Below are positions 32,103-40,100 of a DNA stretch of 40,643 bases, piece after piece (within the stretch, counting starts at the first letter, position 1; every line of letters starts with the position of its first letter). The DNA lies in contig JALONS010000046.1 of assembly GCA_025454855.1 (NCBI GenBank), positions 1 to 40,643 on the forward strand, in the 5' to 3' direction. This DNA comes from Arcicella sp. Its GTDB lineage: Bacteria; Bacteroidota; Bacteroidia; Cytophagales; Spirosomataceae. The translations under genes and the position numbers were made by a program. The notes beneath the pieces are model-generated. The model saw nothing but the letters and a program-made list of their open reading frames with translations, was not told the origin of the DNA and did no database searches.

Positions 32103-33335
32103 TTAAGTTAAATCCTCTTCCCCCTGCACTTCCCGAAACATCTCCATCAACCCCACCGAAGGTTCTTGTCCTTTCCCAATTTTATGTTGTTTGAAATATG
32201 CCACAAATAACTCTTCCATACTCATAGTTAAGTCAATTGCTACGCCTTCTTTTGCCTCTTCACCTTGTGTTTTTATTTCAGGAATAATCTGAATTAATCC
32301 CTGATGAGCATCCAATAATCGTCGTTTGTCAGTTACCTCTAAATAGTTTTCTGAGACAATCGTAATCTCCACCAACTCTTCAGAATGTTCTGCTAACCAC
32401 GCTACGGCATCATCAATATTACTGAATTTTCCACGCAATAGCTTTTTGCCTTTTGTCAATTCAATGGGTTGATAATCAATCGGTTTATTGGGTTCTGCGT
32501 TTAACAAAACCACAAATTTTGTTTGATTCGCTTCGGCAAAACTATACGCCAACGGACTGCTTGAATAAACAATAGGGCAAGGGTTTTTGTCAATAATCTG
32601 ATAACGATGCAAATGCCCCAAAGCTACGTATTGCGTTTGTTTAGGGATGTTTTCGGAATAAATGGCAGATGCTCCTCCGACGTGTAAAATAGGTTTCTCA
32701 TCGTCGGGTTCTTCGGGTTGTTCGCCCCCTTTTTTCATAAAAAAAAGATGACTCGCCAAAATATTAACACCTGCCGTATCAAAATATTTGTCGGCTAATG
32801 CTTGCCAATGATTTTGTAAATGAACTCTTAGTGCATCTTCAGATTCGTCAGCTCCTAAGTCTTTTTTCAAACGAATTTCATTCGCATAAGGCGTTAAAAT
32901 TAAGCGTAAAGGAAAGGGGCTTTCTGGAAGTTTCAACTCCACAAACCCTTTGTCTGTTTTAGTAACTTCTACGCCTGCCTGCGTACGAAAAGGTTTTATG
33001 GAGGTGTTGGGATAACCGACAAAAATAATTCCACAGGCACGTGCCAGAGCATCAGGAACTTCAATTCTTTCGGGAGAATCATGATTACCAGCAATGGCAA
33101 TGACAGCTCGTTTACCATTATCAGATAAACGATGTAGGGTTGTATATAAAAGTTCGGTTGCCTCGGATGAAGGGTTAAAATTATCGAACAAATCACCCGC
33201 TATGATAACTGCTTCAGCAGCTTCACGGTCGGCAATTTCACAGATTTCTTCTAAGACTTCTCTTTGTTCTTCCAGACGAGGAAAAGTGTCAAGACGCTTA
33301 CCCAAGTGCCAATCAGCAGTATGCAGAATTTTCAT
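32103..33335 (-). CDS. sbcD: SbcD exonuclease subunit (Mre11-like)
   Basis: A 410-residue Mn-dependent phosphoesterase nuclease. I chose the ATG at 33335 (MKILHTADWHLGKRLDTF), as family members begin right at this strand; an in-frame ATG at 33353 would add six residues. The metal motifs are HTADWHLG, IAGDLFDN, AGNHDSPERI, ASHLFFMK and ALGHLHRYQ, all present. The C-terminal capping domain (KGKKLLRGKFSNIDDAVAWL onward) is complete. First gene of sbcDC; the tsf terminator lies upstream, so it needs its own promoter in the 60 bases before the start, where only a weak TTTTTG-type box is seen. Confidence 0.95.
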   Translation of the reverse strand: MKILHTADWHLGKRLDTFPRLEEQREVLEEICEIADREAAEAVIIAGDLFDNFNPSSEATELLYTTLHRLSDNGKRAVIAIAGNHDSPERIEVPDALARACGIIFVGYPNTSIKPFRTQAGVEVTKTDKGFVELKLPESPFPLRLILTPYANEIRLKKDLGADESEDALRVHLQNHWQALADKYFDTAGVNILASHLFFMKKGGEQPEEPDDEKPILHVGGASAIYSENIPKQTQYVALGHLHRYQIIDKNPCPIVYSSSPLAYSFAEANQTKFVVLLNAEPNKPIDYQPIELTKGKKLLRGKFSNIDDAVAWLAEHSEELVEITIVSENYLEVTDKRRLLDAHQGLIQIIPEIKTQGEEAKEGVAIDLTMSMEELFVAYFKQHKIGKGQEPSVGLMEMFREVQGEEDLT

Positions 33336-33390
33336 GTGTTTTCTGTAATTCAAAAATGCAAGTTAGTGAATAAAAGTGGTTTTGTGGGTA

Positions 33391-33429
33391 ACAAAAAACG
33401 GTCTGTAAAACTAAATTTACAGACCGTTT
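33391..33429 (-). terminator. Terminator of the rplM-rpsI-rpsB-tsf operon
   Basis: AAACGGTCTGTAAA (33396-33409) pairs over 14 bp with its complement at 33416-33429; on the minus strand a T-run follows. It lies 22 bases after the tsf stop. Confidence 0.9.
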
Positions 33430-33451
33430 CAATAATTTATTCAATCCAATC

Positions 33452-34285
33452 CTATGCCAAAGCAACACGTTTGAAAGTGCTGATAGTCAAGCCTTTCTGC
33501 GTTTGCTCTAATAGTTGTTTGATGTTGATTGAACCGTCTTTTACGAATTGTTGGTTCAACAAAGTTGATTCTTTGTAGAATTTCTCTAAACGACCAATCG
33601 CAATTTTTTCTAACATCGCTTCTGGCTTTCCTTCCTGACGAGCTTGGTCTCTACCAATTTCAATTTCACGCTCAATAGTAGCCGAATCTACACCATCTTT
33701 ATCCAAAGCTACTGGCTTCATAGCCGTAATTTGCATAGCGATGTCTTTTCCAACTTCCTGAATGTCAGTTCCTTGTACATTATTAAATGCCACTAATACA
33801 CCAATCTTGTTGTTTGAGTGAATGTAAGAAACCACTTTTTCAGCCGTTACGTTTTCATAACCAGCAATCGTGATTTTCTCACCGATTTTACCAGTTAATT
33901 CAACCATGGCTTCTTGTGCGTTACGTCCATCAGCTAATGTCGAAGCCAATAAAGCATCTTTATCTGCTGCGTCGGTAGCTACTGCTGAAGCCAATAAAGC
34001 GGCAGCTAATTCGTTGAAATCGGCTACTTTAGAAACGGGTTCCGTTTCACAAGCCAAAGCTACTAATTTACCATTTGAACCGTCTGCGTTGATTGCCACT
34101 ACTACTACACCTTCAGTAGTTGCATTATCAGCACGTTTAGCAGCTACTTTTTGTCCTGCTTTACGGAGAATATCAATGGCGGCTTCAAAATCACCACCTG
34201 CTTCAGTAAGGGCTTTCTTACAATCCATCATGCCCGCACCGGTCATTTGTCTTAATTTATTAACGTCTGCTGCTGAAATAGCCAT
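33452..34285 (-). CDS. tsf: Translation elongation factor Ts
   Basis: A 277-residue guanine-nucleotide exchange factor for EF-Tu. The N-terminal UBA-like domain starts MAISAADVNKLRQMTGAGMM with the invariant TGAGMMDCKKAL and GGDFEAAIDILRKAG. The core has VALACETEPVSK and further on HSNNKIGVLVAFN and AMQITAMKP. The end KVALA-type sequence (STFKRVALA) is complete. Length matches the family. It is the last gene of the rplM-rpsI-rpsB-tsf run; two heptad-phased repeats and a hairpin separate it from rpsB. Confidence 0.97.
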   Translation of the reverse strand: MAISAADVNKLRQMTGAGMMDCKKALTEAGGDFEAAIDILRKAGQKVAAKRADNATTEGVVVVAINADGSNGKLVALACETEPVSKVADFNELAAALLASAVATDAADKDALLASTLADGRNAQEAMVELTGKIGEKITIAGYENVTAEKVVSYIHSNNKIGVLVAFNNVQGTDIQEVGKDIAMQITAMKPVALDKDGVDSATIEREIEIGRDQARQEGKPEAMLEKIAIGRLEKFYKESTLLNQQFVKDGSINIKQLLEQTQKGLTISTFKRVALA

Positions 34286-34295
34286 CGTTTTAATG

Positions 34296-34379
34296 ATTTT
34301 AGATTTTGGATTGCGGATTGCGGAATTGAATTAGCAGATTATGAAAGTATTCGCAACCCGCAATTACTAATTCAATTTT
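34296..34379. repeat. Heptad-phased repeat between rpsB and tsf (proximal)
   Basis: Twelve 7-bp units in one phase: ATTTTAG, ATTTTGG, ATTGCGG, ATTGCGG, AATTGAA, TTAGCAG, then two unrelated units, then CGCAACC, CGCAATT, ACTAATT, CAATTTT. AATTGAATTAG on the left is the complement of CTAATTCAATT on the right. Confidence 0.65.
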
Positions 34380-34385
34380 TAAAGG

Positions 34386-34413
34386 AACAGCCCACAGAAT
34401 TCTATGGGCTGTT
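34386..34413 (-). terminator. Hairpin between rpsB and tsf
   Basis: AACAGCCCA (34386-34394) pairs perfectly with TGGGCTGTT (34405-34413); inside lies the palindrome AGAATTCT. No U-run, so it may only weaken transcription into tsf or mark a processing site. Confidence 0.5.
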
Positions 34414-34427
34414 GTAATATACTTTTA

Positions 34428-34483
34428 ATTTCAGATTCATGCGGACTTAACTTAAATCCAAAATCCGCATTCGAAAATCCGAA
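34428..34483. repeat. Heptad-phased repeat between rpsB and tsf (distal)
   Basis: Eight in-phase 7-bp units: ATTTCAG, ATTCATG, CGGACTT, AACTTAA, ATCCAAA, ATCCGCA, TTCGAAA, ATCCGAA. ATGCGGA on the left complements TCCGCAT on the right, forming a hairpin directly after the old rpsB stop at 34489. Confidence 0.6.
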
Positions 34484-34488
34484 ATATC

Positions 34489-34589
34489 TTAGTCTTCTTT
34501 CTCGTATTTAGCCGCTACTTTAGCTGCTTCTTTAGCTTCTTCTTCGTCAGCAAGGCGTTTTGCTTCTTCTTCTTCAGCTAAACGTCTTG
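34489..34589 (-). pseudogene. Out-of-frame C-terminal tail of S2
   Basis: About 33 codons rich in Glu, Ala and Lys (RRLAEEEEAKRLADEEEAKE then AAKVAAKYEKED) in the frame one base off from rpsB, ending TAA at 34489. Its composition and position show that it was the S2 C-terminus. Confidence 0.75.
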
Positions 34590-35279
34590 TTTGCGTTCCA
34601 TCAAACCTTCTTCGATTGCCTTACCAATTGCCAAAGTAATCAAAGCGATTGATTTATAAGCATCATCATTAGCAGGAATTGGATAATCCACTAAATCAGG
34701 GTTTGAGTTAGTATCACACATCGCAAAAACTGGAATACCCAAACGTTGTGCTTCGGCTACGGCAATGTGTTCACGTTTTACATCTACTACGAAAAGAGCC
34801 GCAGGAAGGCGAGTTAATTCAGTGATACCACCTAATACTCTTTCCATTTTCTCTTTGTCACGAGACATCATCAAACGCTCACGTTTTGCTAATGCTTTTA
34901 CCGTTACTTCGTCTTTCAACAACTTGTCGATAGTCCCCATTTTCTTGATTGACTTTCTAACAGTTTGGAAGTTTGTAAGCATACCACCCAACCAACGGTC
35001 AGTTACGTAAGGCATTTTCAAACGACGAGCTTCTTCTGAAACGATTTCTTGAGCTTGTTTCTTAGTAGCAACAAACATGATTTTACGTCCAGAACGAACA
35101 ATACCTTTAATAGCATTGCAAGCCTCATCTAAACAACCTAAAGTTTTGTTAAGGTCAAGGATGTGAATACCGTTTTTCTCCATGAAGATAAACGGAGCCA
35201 TTCTTGGGTCCCACTTGCGGGTTAAGTGTCCGAAGTGAACACCAGCATCTAATAATTCTTTATATTCTAATTGTGCCAT
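34578..35279 (-). CDS. rpsB: 30S ribosomal protein S2, charged tail lost by a one-base frameshift
   Basis: A 233-residue S2 protein: MAQLEYKELLDAGVHFGHLT, KWDPRMAPFIFMEKNGIHI, VATKKQAQEIV, RWLGGMLTNF and the C-terminal DLVDYPIPANDDAYKSI are all present. It ends MERKQDV at a TAG (34580-34578). If one A is added to the AAA at 34592-34590 the frame continues RKTRRLAEEEEAKRLADEEE and on to a stop at 34489, giving about 263 residues with the acidic/basic tail usual in this lineage. The ribosome-binding core is complete either way. Either a genuine recent deletion or a base-calling error. Third gene of the translation operon. Confidence 0.93.
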   Translation of the reverse strand: MAQLEYKELLDAGVHFGHLTRKWDPRMAPFIFMEKNGIHILDLNKTLGCLDEACNAIKGIVRSGRKIMFVATKKQAQEIVSEEARRLKMPYVTDRWLGGMLTNFQTVRKSIKKMGTIDKLLKDEVTVKALAKRERLMMSRDKEKMERVLGGITELTRLPAALFVVDVKREHIAVAEAQRLGIPVFAMCDTNSNPDLVDYPIPANDDAYKSIALITLAIGKAIEEGLMERKQDV

Positions 35280-35287
35280 TTTTGTTC

Positions 35288-35322
35288 AGTTATCAGTTAT
35301 CAGTAAATAGCTATCAGTTTAA
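35288..35322. repeat. Heptad-phased repeat upstream of rpsB (unit AGTTATC)
   Basis: Five in-phase units AGTTATC, AGTTATC, AGTAAAT, AGCTATC, AGTTTAA, immediately before the rpsB start. The unit is the same as in the larger element at 35913. The complementary arm is degenerate here. Confidence 0.55.
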
Positions 35323-35426
35323 AACCGAAATAATTTAGCTGACATTGCTGTAACCATTTGTTTAAATGAAAAATATGAGAAAGATATTGGCAAGACACCG
35401 GTCACTGTAAGCCTTGACAATTTATA

Positions 35427-35503
35427 TTAGTATTAAGTATCAAGTATTATGTATTAAGCACAAGTAAGTAACTTGATACGTAGTACTTAATACTTGGTAC
35501 ATA
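35427..35503. repeat. Heptad-phased palindromic repeat between rpsI and rpsB (unit TAAGTAT)
   Basis: Eleven in-phase units: TTAGTAT, TAAGTAT, CAAGTAT, TATGTAT, TAAGCAC, AAGTAAG, then TAACTTG, ATACGTA, GTACTTA, ATACTTG, GTACATA. GTATCAAGT and AGTATTAAGT on the left complement ACTTGATAC and ACTTAATACT on the right. It shares a 17-base identity with the element at 3561. Confidence 0.75.
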
Positions 35504-35509
35504 CAAATA

Positions 35510-35899
35510 TTAACGTTTCGAGAATTGGAATTTACGACGTGCTTTCTTACGACCTGGTTTTTTACGTTCAACCATACGTGGGTCACGAGTAAGGAATCCT
35601 TCTTTTTTCAATGCTGGACGACGTTCAGTGTCAATTTCTTGTAAAGCACGAGCAATCGCTAAACGAAGAGCTTCTGCCTGACCTTTAATTCCACCACCAT
35701 CAAGATTTACTTTTACATCATAAGAACCTTCTGTTTTTGTTAAAGCAAATGGTTGATTTACGATGATTCTTAAAATTTCAGAGGGGAAATAGTCTTCTAA
35801 TGTACGACCATTTATTGAGTACGCACCATTGCCTGGAGTCATATAGAGACGAGCAACAGCCGTTTTTCTTCTTCCTAATGTATTAGTTACTTCTGCCAT
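35510..35899 (-). CDS. rpsI: 30S ribosomal protein S9
   Basis: A 129-residue S9 protein: [20 protein letters not shown] at the start, [20 protein letters not shown] in the core, and the decoding-site tail [20 protein letters not shown] ending SKR, which reaches the P-site tRNA. Length is normal. Second gene of the operon after rplM, with a 111-base spacer that is almost wholly a heptad-phased repeat. Confidence 0.97.
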   Translation of the reverse strand: MAEVTNTLGRRKTAVARLYMTPGNGAYSINGRTLEDYFPSEILRIIVNQPFALTKTEGSYDVKVNLDGGGIKGQAEALRLAIARALQEIDTERRPALKKEGFLTRDPRMVERKKPGRKKARRKFQFSKR

Positions 35900-35912
35900 T
35901 TTTTTATAGAGA

Positions 35913-35996
35913 AGTTATCAGTTATCAGTTATCAGTTATTAGTTATCAGTTGGTTGGCTAACCTAACCCCTAATTCCTAACTCTTAATCCCTAAAT
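35913..35996. repeat. Heptad-phased palindromic repeat between rplM and rpsI (units AGTTATC / CCTAACT)
   Basis: Twelve in-phase units: AGTTATC x3, AGTTATT, AGTTATC, AGTTGGT, TGGCTAA, CCTAACC, CCTAATT, CCTAACT, CTTAATC, CCTAAAT. The right-hand units are near complements of the left (AGTTATC versus AGTTAGG when inverted). This is the cleanest tandem array in the window. Confidence 0.8.
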
Positions 35997-36010
35997 AAAG
36001 ATAACAATGA

Positions 36011-36454
36011 TTAGAATTTGATTTCTTTTGGTTGTTGAGCTGCGTGTGGGTGTTCCGAACCTGCATATACATACAAGTTTGTGAATAAACGACTTCCCAA
36101 ACGGTTTTTAGGTAGCATTCCTTTTACGGCTGATTCAACAATACCTCTTGGATTTTTTGCCAAAACTTCTCTTGGTGTAGCAAAACGCTGCCCACCAGGA
36201 TAACCCGTGTGACGAATGTAAACCTTGGCATTCATTTTCTTTCCAGTAAAACGAACCTTATCAGCATTGATAACGATTACATTGTCTCCACAATCAACGT
36301 GTGGCGTGTAAGAAGGCTTGTTTTTTCCACGTAAAATCATAGCGATTTGTGAACTCAAACGACCTACAACTTGGTTTTCTGCATCAATTACTACCCATGC
36401 TTTTTCAACAGTAGCATTGTTGGCTGAAACGGTTTTATAACTTAAAGTATCCAC
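36011..36454 (-). CDS. rplM: 50S ribosomal protein L13
   Basis: A 147-residue L13 protein. Signatures are WVVIDAENQVVGRLSSQIAM, YTPHVDCGDNVIVINADKVR with FTGKK, HTGYPGG, and AVKGMLPKNRLGSRLF. It starts at 36454 (MDTLSYKTVSANNATVEKAW) and ends at 36011. First gene of the operon rplM-rpsI-rpsB-tsf. A strong Bacteroidetes promoter lies about 200 bases upstream, and the leader between them has a likely three-way junction, so translational autoregulation by L13 or S9 is plausible but unproven. Confidence 0.97.
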   Translation of the reverse strand: MDTLSYKTVSANNATVEKAWVVIDAENQVVGRLSSQIAMILRGKNKPSYTPHVDCGDNVIVINADKVRFTGKKMNAKVYIRHTGYPGGQRFATPREVLAKNPRGIVESAVKGMLPKNRLGSRLFTNLYVYAGSEHPHAAQQPKEIKF

Positions 36455-36466
36455 TTTATTATAGTT

Positions 36467-36546
36467 TAAAAGTCCGATAGTATTTTCTCAAAGAAAGCAC
36501 CTCTGCCAGAAGGTGTTACAAAATGGTTTTTTGTGATGGACTTTTA
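36467..36546 (-). promoter_or_regulatory. Structured leader of rplM, probable three-way junction
   Basis: The closing stem pairs TAAAAGTCC (36467-36475) with GGACTTTTA (36538-36546). Inside are two further stems: CACCT/AGGTG (36498-36502 with 36511-36515) and ACAAAA/TTTTGT (about 36518-36534). The closed domain ends 12 bases before the start codon. Such layout is typical of ribosomal-protein autoregulatory leaders; I cannot assign it to a named family. Confidence 0.5.
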
Positions 36547-36656
36547 TTAAAAAACACAAAAAAATTTTTTGTACATCAGATGTTGGAACGACTCTGATTT
36601 TCAATGATTTGACCTTATTTCTTTCTGAACGGGCATCCAGTTAAAATTTGGGAACG

Positions 36657-36688
36657 CAAAATTAGTAAATCTTTCTACATTTTACAAA
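36657..36688 (-). promoter_or_regulatory. Promoter of the rplM operon
   Basis: On the minus strand TTTG (36685-36688), a 20-base spacer and TAATTTTG (36657-36664) match the consensus exactly. Start near 36650, leader about 195 bases. Confidence 0.75.
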
Positions 36689-37010
36689 GACATTCATAAA
36701 AGATTTTAAGATTTCATCCTCAATCTAAATAAACATTTAATAAATAATGCTCAGTTTTTTTTGAAAACACAAAACGTTTACTTTACTTTGTGTGCAAATA
36801 CCGTGTTAACCTAAGTAGATAATTATTTGAGTAAAGAGATTTATTATTCGTTACGCCAACGATAATATCCGTTTAAATTTCCATTTTAGTTTGATTTGCA
36901 AACTAATGATGGAACATATAAGCACTTTTCTGAACTTCCATTTTATTAGCCGCTTCTGTTTTCGGTATTGTCTTCATTCCTTACATACCAATTTTATTTA
37001 TTTCTTTAAC

Positions 37011-37038
37011 TATTGATTCTGAACCGCCTGAATCAATA
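37011..37038 (+). promoter_or_regulatory. Hairpin in the leader of the giant surface protein gene
   Basis: TATTGATTC (37011-37019) pairs with GAATCAATA (37030-37038) over 9 bp around TGAACCGCCT. No U-run follows; a role in RNA stability or regulation is possible. Confidence 0.35.
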
Positions 37039-37191
37039 AGCACTCGTTTCCTTGTCTGAAATTATTTGAAAAAATGACATGGCGATTTTTAGGACGTTTA
37101 CACCGTCTGTGAAAATGGTCTTGGCTTCGCTGTATTGTTTACCTGCAATGCAACGGATGAATGAGTATTTCCTAATCTAAATTATATTATT

Positions 37192-40100
37192 ATGTCCAAC
37201 TCTACTCGTTGGCTGTCATTCTGTGGCAGCTCGTTACGTCTGTTGTTACCCCCCAATAACAGGCACGACGGCCTAACGAATCGTCTCTCTTCACCAAGAG
37301 GGTCTTTTCGTGCAGCCGTTTCGGTTGTCTTTCTGATGTTGATGACCATTTTTGTGGGTCATTCATCTCTCGCTCAGGAGTTAATTCTGAATCCAGGTTT
37401 TGAATCTAAATTAGCGGGCTGGCAGTCAAACAAAAGTCCAATCCGAACGGTGGCGGCAACAAATCCCGTAAAGAGCGGTATATACGCTGCTCACATCAAC
37501 AATCATTATCAAGACAATGAGTATTTTTTCCAAAATCTCAACGCTTCACCGTTTGGTCAGTACACCTTTTCGGTGTGGGCAATGACGCACGACGCTTCTA
37601 AATGGAGTTCGGTAGGTGTTAATGTTTATGATGCTAATTGGCAAAAAATATCAGCTTCCAGTTTCCATATAGAAGTAAACAGTACTTCTTACCAAAAGTA
37701 TTCAAAAACATTTACCGTCCCAGGGAATGCTCGTTACTTACAGGTATTTGGATATACTGAATGGACAATCTTGAAAGTGGATGATTTTTCACTTACGCAA
37801 TCCGTAGGAGGAACACCGACGGGTACATTAACCAAAAATTGTAAAATCGAAAACTTTAGGAAATGCGATGGTACAAATGTAGGGTATGGCCCATGGTTAA
37901 ATATTCTGATTAACGGAGCGGGAAATGGCGTTAATAATGAATATAAGGTTGATAATTTAACATGGCAGGAATTTAGTGATAATACTGCAACGGTAAAAGG
38001 CTCTATTTCTAAGAAAAATGACCCAACAGTAGCTTTCTCGGTAGATATTTTCTTATCGGGAAAGACAACTTCGGGAACGGGACATTTCTCTAATGATAAC
38101 AATAACTCATTCTGTGTAAGTCAGAAAGGAGCAGATTGGTATTTTTACCCCAAAGCAACGGGTAAAATGATCGGTACAGGTTCAAGCGTTTTGGGTAGTC
38201 AAATAAACGTAACCTTAGACCCTTCAATGCCTTGGCAAGTGGGTACTGGTGGTGCGATTCGTTTCAAAAACTCATTCGGTTCAAGTGCGTGGGTTGATTT
38301 GTGCGTAGTAAAACAACCTACGACTGGTAAAGTTTTATCAATTGGTTCAGAAGGAACTGACTTTTATTTAGAAATGCCAGGTTGTACACCTCCTCCCGTT
38401 GACCTATGTGCGAGCTTCACAGTTTCAGGAACGAATACAAATGTAACTACGTCTGGTGGAGCAAACGGTTCTGTAAATGTAACGGTTGCGGGTGGAAAGG
38501 CTCCCTACGTTTATTCATGGTCAAATGGTGCAACCACAGAAGATTTGACTGGTTTGAAAGCGGGAATCTATTGGCTTAAGGTTACTGATGCTAATAAATG
38601 TGTTAAAACATATCAAGCTGTTATCACTCAACCTAATGGAAGTTGTACGGGTTTCCGTACTCAAACCCAAGGAGGTTGGGGAAGTAAAGCAAATGGCGAA
38701 AACCCAGGAGCTTATCGTGATGCCAATTTTGCGGCAGCATTTCCGAGTGGTGTAACCGTTGGTTGCGGTACTAAGTTGTTAAAATTAACAACAGCAAAGG
38801 CGGTTGAAGATTTCTTGCCTTCGGGCAGTACTCCCGCAGTTCTGCCTGCTGGTACTTTAACTAATCCTGCTGAAACATACAGCAATGTACTTGCAGGACA
38901 AGTAGTGGCATTAACATTGAATGTTGGATTTGATAATTATGATGCTGCGTTTGGTTCATCGTCAATTAATCTTAAAAACTTATTTATTGTTACAGGTACT
39001 TTTTCAGGAAAAACGGTTCAGTTTTTATTAGATGAAGCAAATAAGGCTTTGGGAGGTTGTTCAACAACTTATTCTTTGTCAGATATTAACAATGCCGTAA
39101 CAGCGGTCAATGAAAACTATGTTAATGGGACTTCTACTGGGGATTTCTTGGGATGTTGCAGCAACGTAAATTCTGGTGGAACGATTGGCTCGGCACAATC
39201 AGGATGTGGTTCATTTGACCCTGCTCCATTTACCAGTGTGACAGACCCATCAGGAGGTTCAGGAGCATTAGAAATCATCTGGATGAAAAGTACAACATCC
39301 AATGTATTAACAACAGCTACGGCTTCTCAGTGGACGGTTATTCAAGGTGCAAATGGACTAACTTATGATTCTGGTCCAATTACACAAACAACTTACTTTA
39401 CTCGTTGTTCACGCCGAGCAGGTTGTTCGGATTACGTAGGTGAAGCTAATGTAATAACAGTAACAGTAAAAGCAAGTTGTTTAGGAAAAGACCCTGTGTG
39501 TTTATCACGCAAGACACCTATCCAAAACAGCAGTCTTTGTGGTGATGCCACCAAACCATACAGTTTGTGGTTTGCTGATTTAAAAGGGAATGTGGCTTCT
39601 CCTTCTCAGTATTTTACAGTTAAATCTGGAGAATTAACTGAATTTTGTGATGGAACGGCGGTATTAAATTTAACCGCTTGTGTAACGGGTGGAGGAACTA
39701 ATGATTGTATTACAGCAACTGTTAATTATTCAGGACGTACAGGAACACCACCAACAGGAAGTCCTCTTTCTAATACGCATTGTAATAATTATAATCCTAA
39801 CGTTGGAGATTGGTACTATTATCCAGTTTCAAACGGAACGTTCTCAGGTACTGGTATTTACGCAGGTTTAGCGGGAAGTTATACGCAAAACATGGCTGCG
39901 TTCCAAGTGGGAACAGGGGGTAGTTTAAATGATATTGCTAAGTTTGGAGCGAGTAGTTGGTTTAAAATCAATATCACTAATGGAGGAACTAATCATTGGA
40001 GTACTGTTTCAAAGGATGGAGATTTCAACTTTAATTTGGGAACATCAACTCCTATTGCATCAGTAACTGCAACGGCTAATCCAAATGCTATTTGCAAAGG

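Larger units (their letters stand above)
36455..37191. other. 737-base divergent intergenic region
   Basis: The left third holds the rplM leader and promoter. The right part is the leader of the giant surface protein, with a 9-bp hairpin at 37011-37038 and a rise in GC content towards 37190. No reading frame is convincing and no RNA gene is recognised. Confidence 0.5.

Noticed and set aside
33870-34334. 154-codon plus-strand frame rich in Ala and Ser
   Set aside because: It is antisense to tsf; the composition follows from the tsf codons.
35913-35951. AGTTATC array as a CRISPR-like or phase-variation microsatellite
   Set aside because: Units are only 7 bp with no spacers, so it is not CRISPR. 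It lies between genes and not in a reading frame or between promoter boxes, so simple phase variation is not supported.
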